Shown: positions 1 to 6,871, counted from the first letter of the stretch. The stretch: 7,823 nucleotides of DNA from Cloacimonetes bacterium TCS62 (GCA_001577185.1 LSCM01000046.1:1-7823); one strand, 5' to 3'. The notes: generated from the letters alone by a model not told the origin. Program-made: numbers and translations.

Positions 1-615
1 CTAGGAACTATAGGATTTTATTTTTCCGAAATGTATGCAGAAATGAAGGGTTTTTCTTTCCTGGATAGGATCTACGCATCGTATTTTCAGTCTGTAACAA
101 CCAGAACTGCTGGTTTTAACACAATAGATAATGCTAATTTAAGTATGAGTTCAGTTTTTCTGTCGATCATTTTAATGTTTATTGGAGCATCTCCTGGTTC
201 AACAGGTGGTGGTATAAAAACAACAGCTTTTATAGTTATTGTGGTCTCGGTTCTTGCTATGTTTCGCGGTAATAGAGACGTAAATATATTTAATCGTCGT
301 GTCTCAAATGATGCAATAAAGAAGGTGATGGCATTGATAGCAGCATCTATCACATTTATTTCATTTATGATCTTTTTGCTGTTAATGTTCGAACCTTTTT
401 CATTTGAGAAAATTTTATTTGAGGCTTTCTCTGCATTTGGTACAGTTGGTTTATCTATGGGGATCACATCAAAATTATCAGATTTTGGTCAGATAATAAT
501 CACACTACTGATGTATTTGGGCAGAGTAGGTCCTTTAACCTTAATATTTGCTATATCAGAGAGGAAAGATAAAACTCATTTTAAATTTGTTTCAGAAAAA
601 ATAACAATTGGATAA
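1..615 (+). CDS. trkH: TrkH/KtrB-family potassium uptake channel subunit, C-terminal part (5' end outside window)
   Basis: This is the ion-conducting subunit of a Trk/Ktr potassium uptake system in the inner membrane. The reading frame is open from base 1, so the gene starts upstream. The last 204 residues are present, out of about 450-490 usual for the family. The third pore loop and its selectivity filter are at window residues 33-41 (TTRTAGFNT, filter Gly38). The Gly-rich gating loop is at 62-75 (GASPGSTGGGIKTT), and the fourth pore loop is near 132-145 (SAFGTVGLSMG). A conserved Arg in the last helix lies in MYLGRVGPLTL. Family knowledge: such proteins have four M1-P-M2 repeats and work as dimers on an RCK ring. 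The ring subunit is encoded 17 bases downstream. An ATG at base 31 is internal, because conserved sequence continues upstream of it. The identification is secure; TrkH versus KtrB naming is not, although the short TrkA partner favours a Ktr-like system. Confidence 0.95.
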   Translation, partial: LGTIGFYFSEMYAEMKGFSFLDRIYASYFQSVTTRTAGFNTIDNANLSMSSVFLSIILMFIGASPGSTGGGIKTTAFIVIVVSVLAMFRGNRDVNIFNRRVSNDAIKKVMALIAASITFISFMIFLLLMFEPFSFEKILFEAFSAFGTVGLSMGITSKLSDFGQIIITLLMYLGRVGPLTLIFAISERKDKTHFKFVSEKITIG

Positions 616-632
616 TTAAATAAGGAGTAATT

Positions 633-1334
633 ATGGCAAAATTTGCAGTAATAGGATTAGGTAAGTTTGGAATGAATGTAGCTATAACTCTTTTTGAAAA
701 AGGTGCTGAAGTTATTGCAATTGATACAAATCAAGTGTTGATTGATGAGATTTCAGATAGAGTTAGCGTCGCTACAAATCTTAACAGTACCGATGAAAAA
801 GCTCTCAAGGCAAACGGTATTCAAGATGTTGATGCTGTGGTTTTAGCCATTGGAAATAACATTGAGGTGAGCGTATTAACTACTGCTATACTAAAAAAAC
901 TTGGAATGAGTAATATCTATGCAAAAGTAGATAGTAAAGTTCATGGTAGAATATTGGAGTTATTGGGAGTGCAGAATATCATTTTCCCCGAAGAGCAAAT
1001 CGGCATTCAACTGGCAAATACTTTAGTCTCAAGTAGTGTTTTAGAATATTTCGATATATCTACCGGACATAGTATCGTGGAGATAGTCGTCCCGGAGTTC
1101 TGGGTTGGTAAATCCTTAGAAGAAATCGCCTTACCTACAAAACGGGGAATTAATATTATTGCTATTAAGTATAGCAGACAAAATGTGAATGAAGAAGGTG
1201 AGAATATTATTGAAGAAAAGATCAATGATATGCCTGGAGCAAAAGACGTAATCGAAGAAAATGATGTAATAGTATTGATCGGTCCAAAATCAAAAATAGA
1301 TGAATTGATCAAAGAGACTACGGAGGTTGTATAA
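633..1334 (+). CDS. trkA: TrkA/KtrA-family RCK subunit of potassium uptake system
   Basis: This is the cytoplasmic regulatory subunit that forms a ring under the TrkH/KtrB channel and gates it in response to bound nucleotide. The RCK_N Rossmann fold covers residues 1 to about 125. It has the GLGKFG nucleotide loop at 8-13 and the acidic Asp31 at the end of the second strand (IAIDTN). An RCK_C (TrkA_C) domain covers about 139-230 and ends in DVIVLIGP. At 233 residues it is one module, like B. subtilis KtrA (about 220), not the duplicated TrkA of E. coli (458). A charged stretch at about 182-204 looks like an insertion in the RCK_C loop. The start is set by AAGGAG at 622-627, five bases before ATG. 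The gene follows trkH by 17 bases and directly abuts the next gene, so the three are likely co-expressed. Ligand preference (NAD(H), ATP/ADP, c-di-AMP) cannot be decided from sequence alone. Confidence 0.95.
   Translation: MAKFAVIGLGKFGMNVAITLFEKGAEVIAIDTNQVLIDEISDRVSVATNLNSTDEKALKANGIQDVDAVVLAIGNNIEVSVLTTAILKKLGMSNIYAKVDSKVHGRILELLGVQNIIFPEEQIGIQLANTLVSSSVLEYFDISTGHSIVEIVVPEFWVGKSLEEIALPTKRGINIIAIKYSRQNVNEEGENIIEEKINDMPGAKDVIEENDVIVLIGPKSKIDELIKETTEVV
1322..1326 (+). promoter_or_regulatory. Ribosome binding site inside the trkA 3' end
   Basis: GGAGG lies in the last codons of trkA, eight bases before the ATG at 1335. It supports that start and shows that the PAS gene is translated from a site embedded in trkA, consistent with coupled expression. 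Confidence 0.7.
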
Positions 1335-2129
1335 ATGAAACTTACATATATTGGAAAAATTCGTGTTTTAATTGTTGCGATTTTTATTATTTCGATAATC
1401 CAGTCTGCTACTGTCTTGCACATTGTTGGTAATATCGGTCAATTTGATGATGTTTTATTAAAGATCCAAAATACACTTTTAGTGACTTTATTTATACAGT
1501 TTATTATAGTTATGATCTTAGTTTTTTATATTCCGGTTTATCTTCATAAAGCATTTGCAGAAGTACAAAATTTATTGCTAGATATAAATAAAGGATTGTA
1601 TTCTATAGATATTGATCTTGATAATTATAGAGCTTCAATGGATAAGAACTTCTTTGGTCTTGTTGAAACAATTAAGACAATGCTGGAATCAATTAGGAAC
1701 TTTGATAAATTAAAAAAGAGTAAGATCATTGAACATCATCATAGGATCAATACGATTCTAAAATTATCCGATAATGGGTTCATTATTTTGGATATCAAAG
1801 GTAACATTGTTTACATTAATGATAATGTAATAGATACATTTTCTGCATTCAAGGAAAAAACTAATTTAGTAGAGACATCATTTCCACCCGAAATAGAAAA
1901 CAATATTAAGAAATATGCATCTAATGTTTTAAAATCTCAAACTAAGCAGGAACCACAACAATTCTTTATTCCGAATCTAAAACGACATATAATCGTTAAC
2001 AGTGGAGTTATTAGAGATACAGACGGTAATGCAACTGGAGCTGTACTTACACTGACAAATTTACAAAAAAAGAAACAAGAAAAAAAGCAACAAGATAAAC
2101 AGGATGAATCCACAAATAATAAGAATTAA
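1335..2129 (+). CDS. Two-helix membrane protein with cytoplasmic PAS domain and no output domain
   Basis: No specific family was recognised; the layout is that of a sensor-kinase N-terminus. Two hydrophobic helices (about 9-29 and 47-70) flank a short external loop of under 20 residues. A linker of charged helices (about 71-136) follows, possibly HAMP-like or coiled coil. A PAS domain then covers about 137-243, starting ILKLSDNGFIILDIKGNIVY and closing with GNATGAVLTLTNL. In kinases a DHp/ATPase unit would begin right after this, but here the protein ends in a Lys/Gln-rich tail (244-264, KKKQEKKQQDKQDE) with no kinase, cyclase or DNA-binding domain. His134-136 precede the PAS and are not a DHp phosphorylation site. 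The start abuts the trkA stop (TAAATG). This suggests a membrane-bound accessory sensor tied to the potassium channel, which is inference. Alternatively it is a remnant of a kinase, though no decayed kinase sequence follows, because rluD starts at once. Confidence 0.8.
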   Translation: MKLTYIGKIRVLIVAIFIISIIQSATVLHIVGNIGQFDDVLLKIQNTLLVTLFIQFIIVMILVFYIPVYLHKAFAEVQNLLLDINKGLYSIDIDLDNYRASMDKNFFGLVETIKTMLESIRNFDKLKKSKIIEHHHRINTILKLSDNGFIILDIKGNIVYINDNVIDTFSAFKEKTNLVETSFPPEIENNIKKYASNVLKSQTKQEPQQFFIPNLKRHIIVNSGVIRDTDGNATGAVLTLTNLQKKKQEKKQQDKQDESTNNKN

Positions 2130-3106
2130 TGAAAATTGAGTACAGAGATAATGAAGAATTAAGGATCGATAAGTTCCTGTCAGATCAGGATATAGATGAA
2201 CTATACTCCCGTACGCATGTTCACAAACTCATTCAGAAAAATTTTATTAAAGTAAACGGCAGTTCAATAAAGAAAAGTTATAAACTAAAGTTTGGAGATA
2301 TTATCCAGTTGAAATTTCCTCCGGAGAAAAAAGTTGAAGTTATCCCTGAGAAAATGGATATAATGGTACTTTATGAAGATGAGTATTTAGCTATTGTGAA
2401 TAAACCTGATGATCTTGCTGTTCATCCTGCTCCTGGACATCCTAGTGGAACTCTTGTAAATGCAATTATGCATAAATTCAAGGGGAACCTTTCTTCTGGA
2501 AGTCATAAATTGAGACCTGGGATCGTTCATCGGTTGGATATGGATACAAGCGGGGCTATTATTATTGCAAAAGATAACAGGACACATTCACTTCTTTCAA
2601 AAATGTTTCAAAATAGAGAGATAGAAAAGATCTATAGAGCGATCGTAGCTGGTGAACCAAAACAACAAGAAGCAACTATTAAAACTTCAATAGATAGAAG
2701 TAAAACAAACAGAAAAAAAATGACCGTTGCTGAATCTGGTAAACAGGCAATTACTCACTATAAAATAATCGGACACTATAATTTGTTTTCTTATTTAGAG
2801 TTAAATTTGGAAACGGGAAGAACGCATCAGATCAGAGTACATCTTTCTCATATCAACTGTCCGATCTTAGGTGATGAGACTTATTCAAGTTTGAAACGGA
2901 GCTTAAGTATGTTACCGAACCATTATCACAAGAAACTAAAGTATTTAAGGGCAAATCACCTAAAAAGACAGGCTTTGCATGCCTATAAAATAATCTTTGA
3001 ACATCCAATAAACAATAAAAAGATAGATGTAACAGCTCCGATACCAGAAGATATGAAATATACACTAAATTGGTTAAATGAATTTTTTGGAAATGAATAT
3101 ATGTAA
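2129..3106 (+). CDS. rluD: RluA/RluD-family 23S rRNA pseudouridine synthase
   Basis: This enzyme isomerises uridine to pseudouridine in large-subunit rRNA; E. coli RluD acts on the helix 69 loop (1911, 1915, 1917). An N-terminal S4 RNA-binding domain covers about residues 10-65 (RIDKFLSD, KNFIKVNG). The catalytic domain carries the HRLD motif at 134-137, with Asp137 as the catalytic nucleophile, in RPGIVHRLDMDTSG. It also carries the family motif TGRTHQIRVHL around 229-239 followed by GDETY. The 325-residue length matches E. coli RluD (326). The start overlaps the stop of the PAS gene by one base (TAATG), and there is no convincing Shine-Dalgarno upstream, so it is probably translated by reinitiation after the PAS gene. 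The S4 domain favours RluC/RluD over RluA. RluD is the most likely assignment, but the exact target uridines cannot be read from sequence. Confidence 0.93.
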   Translation: MKIEYRDNEELRIDKFLSDQDIDELYSRTHVHKLIQKNFIKVNGSSIKKSYKLKFGDIIQLKFPPEKKVEVIPEKMDIMVLYEDEYLAIVNKPDDLAVHPAPGHPSGTLVNAIMHKFKGNLSSGSHKLRPGIVHRLDMDTSGAIIIAKDNRTHSLLSKMFQNREIEKIYRAIVAGEPKQQEATIKTSIDRSKTNRKKMTVAESGKQAITHYKIIGHYNLFSYLELNLETGRTHQIRVHLSHINCPILGDETYSSLKRSLSMLPNHYHKKLKYLRANHLKRQALHAYKIIFEHPINNKKIDVTAPIPEDMKYTLNWLNEFFGNEYM

Positions 3107-3120
3107 TTATTGCATTGTTA

Positions 3121-3146
3121 TTGACAAAATAAAAGAATTCTAAAAT
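3121..3146 (+). promoter_or_regulatory. Possible weak sigma70-type promoter in the rluD-DUF6485 spacer
   Basis: A perfect TTGACA is at 3121-3126. The best -10-like hexamer, TAAAAT at 3141-3146, lies only 14 bases downstream, which is short of the preferred 16-18. At 17 bases the hexamer is poor. This 68-base spacer is the largest non-coding stretch in the window, so an internal promoter here is plausible but weakly supported. No Rho-independent terminator is seen in the same gap. Confidence 0.25.
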
Positions 3147-3174
3147 TTCATAACCAGAATTTGAGGTAAAAATT

Positions 3175-3378
3175 ATGAATTGTGAAAATAAAAAGAGAAA
3201 TTTATCTTATTGTAATTGTACTTATTCCTGTGCAAAAAAGGGAATATGTTGTGAATGTATTAAATATCACCGTGAAATGAATCAATTACCAGCTTGTTAT
3301 TTTCCGAATGATGCTGAGAAAACTTATGATAGATCAATAGAATATTTTATTAAACTTTATGAGCAGGGTAGAATTTAA
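3175..3378 (+). CDS. Small cysteine-rich DUF6485-family protein
   Basis: This 67-residue protein is recognised as DUF6485-like from its pattern: C3, the CNC at 13-15, C19, CCEC at 25-28 followed by xxYHR, then LPACYFP with C41, and the closing AEKTYDRSIEYF. Eight cysteines and His32 within 41 residues suggest a bound zinc or a metal cluster, which is inference. There is no signal peptide or membrane helix, so it is probably cytoplasmic. The family's function is unknown to me. GAGG at 3163-3166, eight bases upstream, supports the start. Its stop overlaps the start of the next gene by one base (TAATG), so it is the likely first gene of the downstream envelope cluster. Confidence 0.88.
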   Translation: MNCENKKRNLSYCNCTYSCAKKGICCECIKYHREMNQLPACYFPNDAEKTYDRSIEYFIKLYEQGRI

Positions 3379-3956
3379 TGTTTATTATTAAGCCACTCTC
3401 TTTCATTGTTTTCAATATGCTAGCAGGCTTTTTAATAATATTTTCCCTAAAAATAATATTGTTTATTCCGAAAAAGGAAAAAAGATTTGTGGGCACTAGA
3501 ATTCCCTTAACCCCAGCCTTGATTTATAGAAAAAAAATTTGGTTGATCAATAAATTAACCAAGATGCTCAAAAATTATATAGTTGATACCCAAGATGAAA
3601 GTTACGATTCAAGAATAACAAAGTGGGAACAAAAGACCTTTCATAAGGCCTTTGCAAAGCTTGAATTCATATCAAATTTTAAATTTCTACCAAGCTCATT
3701 AAAGCTGCAAATTCGCCATTTTCTCGCTACAATAGTTTATGAGGTGACAAAGCAATTTTTACGCAGCTTTGTTCCTTATTTAATGGAGCGATACAATATA
3801 AAGCAATACATTGAGCTAGTCGATCTCAAGCTTGATGTTAAGATCCTGGAAGGTTACTTTAATCGTTATGTTTTTCGTTATTTAACGATGTTCACGCTTT
3901 CTGTGTGTTTTCTCATTGGTCTTGGTAATGTGATAATTTATTTAATAGTTAAATAG
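3378..3956 (+). CDS. Short membrane protein resembling DUF445 (YheB-like)
   Basis: This 192-residue protein has a hydrophobic helix at each end (about 8-30 and 168-190) and a largely helical, charged middle. Just after the first helix it reads ILFIPKKEKRFVGTRIPLTPALI. This resembles the DUF445 N-terminal signature, where a membrane helix is followed by a G-x-x-IPxTPGLIPKR-type motif. The end, with LxLDVKILEGYFNRYVFRYL and then a Gly-containing helix, resembles the DUF445 C-terminus, where a final helix returns to the membrane. Full DUF445 proteins I know of are about 200-400 residues, so this is at the short end, and the usual Gly and Pro of the motif are changed to Ala and Tyr. The assignment is by memory of motif shape and is tentative. 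The function is unknown. It overlaps DUF6485 by one base and sits seven bases before the HtrA gene, suggesting joint expression with an envelope protease. Confidence 0.8.
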   Translation: MFIIKPLSFIVFNMLAGFLIIFSLKIILFIPKKEKRFVGTRIPLTPALIYRKKIWLINKLTKMLKNYIVDTQDESYDSRITKWEQKTFHKAFAKLEFISNFKFLPSSLKLQIRHFLATIVYEVTKQFLRSFVPYLMERYNIKQYIELVDLKLDVKILEGYFNRYVFRYLTMFTLSVCFLIGLGNVIIYLIVK

Positions 3957-3963
3957 GAGCATT

Positions 3964-5133
3964 ATGCGTAAAAAAGATCTAATTTGGATATTTGCAATCA
4001 TTATCATTGCTTTGCTTATTTATTCTCGGTTAGTTGAGAATAGAGATCCTATACCGACTCAATTATTAGAAGATGAAAATACTTCAATAAGACAAGAAGA
4101 TTCTTCAAATATAAGAGAAAAGGAAGATATTCTAAATTTTACTCGACAAAATGCGATCACAAATTCCATAAAAAAAGTTCAACCTGCCGTTGTAAGTGTG
4201 AACGTGATCAAAACTAAAATAGTTAGAAGACGCATGAGTTTTTTCTTCAACTTTTATGATGAAATTCCTTACAATGTTAAAGCTATTGGCTCTGGTGTTA
4301 TATTTTCCAATGATGGCTACATAATCACTAACCAACATGTGGTCGAAGGAGCTACTGAAATTAAAATCATCTTAACCGATAACCGACAATTTGAAGGTAA
4401 AATAGTTGGTTCGGACAAAATTCACGATATTGCTATATTAAAAATAGATGGGAAAGATCTTCCCTTTGCAAAACTTGGAACTTCATCAGATCTGATTATT
4501 GGAGAATGGTCTATTGCTTTAGGTAATCCTTATGGATATCTTATGAAAGATAGTAAACCGAGCGTATCTGTTGGTGTCGTTTCCGCGGTGAACCGAGATT
4601 TTGCAGAGAATCAAAATGGTAAGATATATCGTCGTATGATCCAAACTGATGCAGCCATAAATCAAGGGAACAGTGGGGGACCACTTGTGAATATCCGGGG
4701 TGAAGTTATTGGGATTAACACGTTTATCTTTTCGGAATCGGGGGGAAGTATTGGCATAGGTTTTGCAATTCCTATCGACAGAGTAAAAAAACAAACTAAA
4801 GAAATAGTGGAATATGGAGAGATCAGAAAAATCTGGTTCGGTTTTAAGGTTCAAGATATTAATCCAATGCTAGCTTCCTATTTCAATTTGGATAATATGA
4901 ACGGTGTATTAGTAAATAATTTGGAGAAAGGAAGCCCAGCCCAAAAAGCAGGTTTGCAAAAATTGGATATTATCACAAAGATAAACAGTTCCAAAATCAA
5001 AGATACCACCGATGCTGAAATGGCTATCACAGATATAACGATCGGTGACAGGATCATTTTGGAAATAATCAGAGATGGCAGAAGACGTAGTATAGAGATC
5101 ATAGCGAGCGAATATAAAAGGGAGTCAAAATGA
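3964..5133 (+). CDS. Membrane-anchored HtrA/DegS-type serine protease with one PDZ domain
   Basis: This is an envelope quality-control protease that cleaves misfolded or signalling proteins in the periplasm. An N-terminal hydrophobic helix (about 6-20) lacks an obvious signal-peptidase site and probably acts as an anchor. The trypsin-like domain spans about 65-275, with catalytic triad His125 (TNQHVVEGA), Asp155 (HDIAILK) and Ser237 (GNSGGPL). A single PDZ domain follows at about 290-383 (SPAQKAGLQKLDIITKIN). At 389 residues with one PDZ and a membrane anchor, it has the architecture of DegS (355 in E. coli), not soluble DegP/DegQ with two PDZ domains. The Arg-rich Phe-rich insert at about 85-100 sits where family members carry the LA loop. 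AGGAG at 3955-3959 overlaps the previous stop and supports the start, with short spacing. The stop overlaps the adaptor gene start (ATGA). DegS's partners RseA/RseP/RpoE are not in the window, so a sigma-E role is not shown. Confidence 0.93.
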   Translation: MRKKDLIWIFAIIIIALLIYSRLVENRDPIPTQLLEDENTSIRQEDSSNIREKEDILNFTRQNAITNSIKKVQPAVVSVNVIKTKIVRRRMSFFFNFYDEIPYNVKAIGSGVIFSNDGYIITNQHVVEGATEIKIILTDNRQFEGKIVGSDKIHDIAILKIDGKDLPFAKLGTSSDLIIGEWSIALGNPYGYLMKDSKPSVSVGVVSAVNRDFAENQNGKIYRRMIQTDAAINQGNSGGPLVNIRGEVIGINTFIFSESGGSIGIGFAIPIDRVKKQTKEIVEYGEIRKIWFGFKVQDINPMLASYFNLDNMNGVLVNNLEKGSPAQKAGLQKLDIITKINSSKIKDTTDAEMAITDITIGDRIILEIIRDGRRRSIEIIASEYKRESK

Positions 5134-6239
5134 AAATATCTTTTGGAAAATTGAGTTTAATTATGTTGTTTACAATTTTCGGTTTATCTTCTTGCAATAA
5201 GGGTAAGCAAACAAAAGCCCAAAAGCAAGATAAAATACATGTTGTTGAGAAAGGTACGATTGTTGTAAAGTTAGAGGAGACAGGAGAGATAGAACCTATC
5301 AAGACCGTTGAAATAAAATCCAAAGTAAGTGGTAAAGTAACTAGAATATTAGTTGCAGAAGGAGATTTTGTAAATGAGGGAGATGTGATTGCTGAGATAG
5401 AGCCAGATTATAATCAAGCTGAAACTATTTCACGCGTTAAAAAGAATTTAGAATTAGCATCTATTCGACTGGAAAATGCAGAAAAAGATCGTAATGAGAA
5501 GTTAGAGCTATATAAAAAAGAATATATTTCTGAGAACGTGTTCGATAGTGTTAGTGATGAATTGAAAAGAGCTCAACTGGAATATGCAACTGCACTGAAT
5601 GATTATGATCTGATCAAGGAGATCGAAACAGAAAACAGTGTATCAAAAATAATTTCCGGAGCATCCGGAACTGTAATTCAAAAACCGGTTGAAGTAGGGG
5701 AAATGGTAGTTTCCAGTACCGGTTCATACTCTGCCGGAACTGTAATCCTGCGACTAGCGGATCTCAAAAGAATGATCGTAAAAACTCATATCAATGAGGT
5801 AGATATTTCTAAAATAGAAAAAGATCAAGGAGTTAAGATCCAGGTCGACGCTTATCCATACAAGGATTATTTTGGAAATATTTCAAAAATTGCCTCAATG
5901 GCAATAGATTATAATAATGTAAAAGCATTTCCGATAGAAATTGAAATTGAAAAAGTAGATGATAAATTAAAACCCGGTATGACTGCCAACATTACCATCA
6001 TCGGTGAAAAAAGGGAAAATATTGTAGTAGTTCCGATTAGATGTCTTTTCTTAGATGATGAAGGTAATGATATAATTTACAAAGTTGTAAATGATACAAT
6101 AAGCACTTCAAAAAAAGTTAAAACAGGTATCAATGATTTTCAGAAAGTTGAGATAATTCAAGGTATAGCGTTAGGTGATTCTATCTCATATTCCGAACCA
6201 AAAAAGAAAAATGAAGATCTTGATATAAAATTCAAATAA
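5130..6239 (+). CDS. MacA/HlyD-type periplasmic adaptor (membrane fusion) lipoprotein
   Basis: This adaptor subunit links an inner-membrane transporter to an outer-membrane channel in tripartite efflux or secretion pumps. The N-terminus is a lipoprotein signal with lipobox LSSC, Cys22. The first half of the lipoyl-like barrel-sandwich is at about 53-93 (KSKVSGKVTRILVAEGDFV). A helical hairpin spans about 94-168, then the second lipoyl half about 172-200 (SGASGTVIQKPVEVGEMV). The beta-barrel domain (about 213-292) ends in LKPGMTANITI, and a membrane-proximal domain runs about 295-355. The 369-residue length and short hairpin fit MacA-type adaptors for ABC transporters, though an RND adaptor cannot be excluded. 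GGAG at 5121-5124 is five bases upstream, and the start overlaps the HtrA stop (ATGA). No MacB permease, RND pump or TolC follows; the next genes are lpoB-like and COG3014. The transporter partner must lie elsewhere. Confidence 0.9.
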   Translation: MKISFGKLSLIMLFTIFGLSSCNKGKQTKAQKQDKIHVVEKGTIVVKLEETGEIEPIKTVEIKSKVSGKVTRILVAEGDFVNEGDVIAEIEPDYNQAETISRVKKNLELASIRLENAEKDRNEKLELYKKEYISENVFDSVSDELKRAQLEYATALNDYDLIKEIETENSVSKIISGASGTVIQKPVEVGEMVVSSTGSYSAGTVILRLADLKRMIVKTHINEVDISKIEKDQGVKIQVDAYPYKDYFGNISKIASMAIDYNNVKAFPIEIEIEKVDDKLKPGMTANITIIGEKRENIVVVPIRCLFLDDEGNDIIYKVVNDTISTSKKVKTGINDFQKVEIIQGIALGDSISYSEPKKKNEDLDIKFK

Positions 6240-6258
6240 CCAAAAAATTAATCTTAGT

Positions 6259-6264
6259 AGGAGG
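6259..6264 (+). promoter_or_regulatory. Strong ribosome binding site deciding the lpoB-like start
   Basis: AGGAGG precedes two adjacent ATG codons at 6266 and 6269. It is only one base from the first but four from the second. Spacing therefore favours 6269 as the real start and drops one Met from the longest reading. Confidence 0.75.
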
Positions 6265-6268
6265 AATG

Positions 6269-6871
6269 ATGAAAGTATTTGTAGCAGGTTTATTAACGCT
6301 CGTTATGGTGATCACAGGTTGTGCGGGACCTACCCAAACTGTAAAAAGAGTAGCGACAGATGAGGTATCTGATCTTAGTGGAAATTGGAACGATACAGAT
6401 TCTAGATTGGTAGCTGAACAAATGATAAAAGATCTAATGTATCGTCCCTGGATCTCAGAATATAATATGGAATACAGTGAAAAGCCAACTCTTATAGTTG
6501 GCAGTATAAGAAATATGAGCTCCGAACACATTCAGACAGGAACTTTCGTAAAAGATATAGAACGGGAACTTATCAATAGTGGAAAAGTTCGTTTTGTAGC
6601 TAGTAGCAAGGAAAGGAAAGAGATTAGACAGGAAAGAATGGAACAACAATCATATGCATCTGAAGAGACAGCAAAACGTTTAGCCGCTGAATATGGAGCA
6701 GATTTTATCCTGACAGGTAAGATCACGTCTTCGGTAGATGCAATTGGTGGAAAATCAGCAAAGTTCTATCAGGTAGATATGGAACTGATCAATGTAGAAA
6801 ACAATGAAAAAGTCTGGATTGGGAGTAAAGAGATCAAGAAATTTATAACAAAATCCAGAGCGAAATGGTAA
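6269..6871 (+). CDS. lpoB: LpoB-like penicillin-binding protein activator lipoprotein
   Basis: In E. coli, LpoB is an outer-membrane lipoprotein that reaches through the periplasm and stimulates the peptidoglycan synthase PBP1B. This 200-residue protein has a lipobox (ITGC, Cys18) followed by Ala, consistent with outer-membrane sorting. Its body matches the family: DLSGNWNDTDSRLVAEQM near 35-52, an LIVGSIRNMSSEHI strand-loop near 75-88, RELINSGKVRFV near 99-110, and ETAKRLAAEYGADFILTGKI near 133-152. The long Pro-rich N-terminal stretch of E. coli LpoB is absent, which is usual outside enterobacteria and leaves its reach to a synthase unproven. The start at 6269 is chosen over the adjacent ATG at 6266 by Shine-Dalgarno spacing. 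It follows the adaptor by 29 bases and directly abuts the COG3014 gene (TAAATG), so those two are likely one unit. The family call is strong; the biochemical role here is inferred. Confidence 0.9.
   Translation: MKVFVAGLLTLVMVITGCAGPTQTVKRVATDEVSDLSGNWNDTDSRLVAEQMIKDLMYRPWISEYNMEYSEKPTLIVGSIRNMSSEHIQTGTFVKDIERELINSGKVRFVASSKERKEIRQERMEQQSYASEETAKRLAAEYGADFILTGKITSSVDAIGGKSAKFYQVDMELINVENNEKVWIGSKEIKKFITKSRAKW

Noticed and set aside
87..467. Long minus-strand open frame opposite trkH
   Set aside because: It mirrors the codons of a clearly recognised gene, has no recognisable domain, and every real gene here is on the + strand.
31..615. ATG at base 31 as the start of the TrkH gene
   Set aside because: The same frame is open to base 1, the residues before it (LGTIGFYFSE) look like TrkH sequence, and the first two pore repeats of the family are missing, so the gene starts outside the window.
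1007..1423. Minus-strand open frame across the trkA-PAS junction
   Set aside because: It lies fully within two strongly supported + strand genes, and its translation has no recognisable family.
1731..1742. His-rich HHHR stretch in the PAS protein as a kinase phosphorylation site
   Set aside because: It comes before the PAS domain, not after it, and there is no DHp H-box context or ATPase domain.
3107..3174. Rho-independent terminator after rluD
   Set aside because: Only very short A/T-rich self-complementary stretches occur, with no stable stem followed by a T-run.
4519..5323. Series of minus-strand open frames opposite htrA and the adaptor gene
   Set aside because: They lie against conserved protease, PDZ and lipoprotein sequence and have no recognisable domain; they are treated as shadows.
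6266..6268. First of two adjacent ATG codons as the lpoB-like start
   Set aside because: It is one base from AGGAGG, too close for initiation; the second ATG at 6269 has workable spacing.
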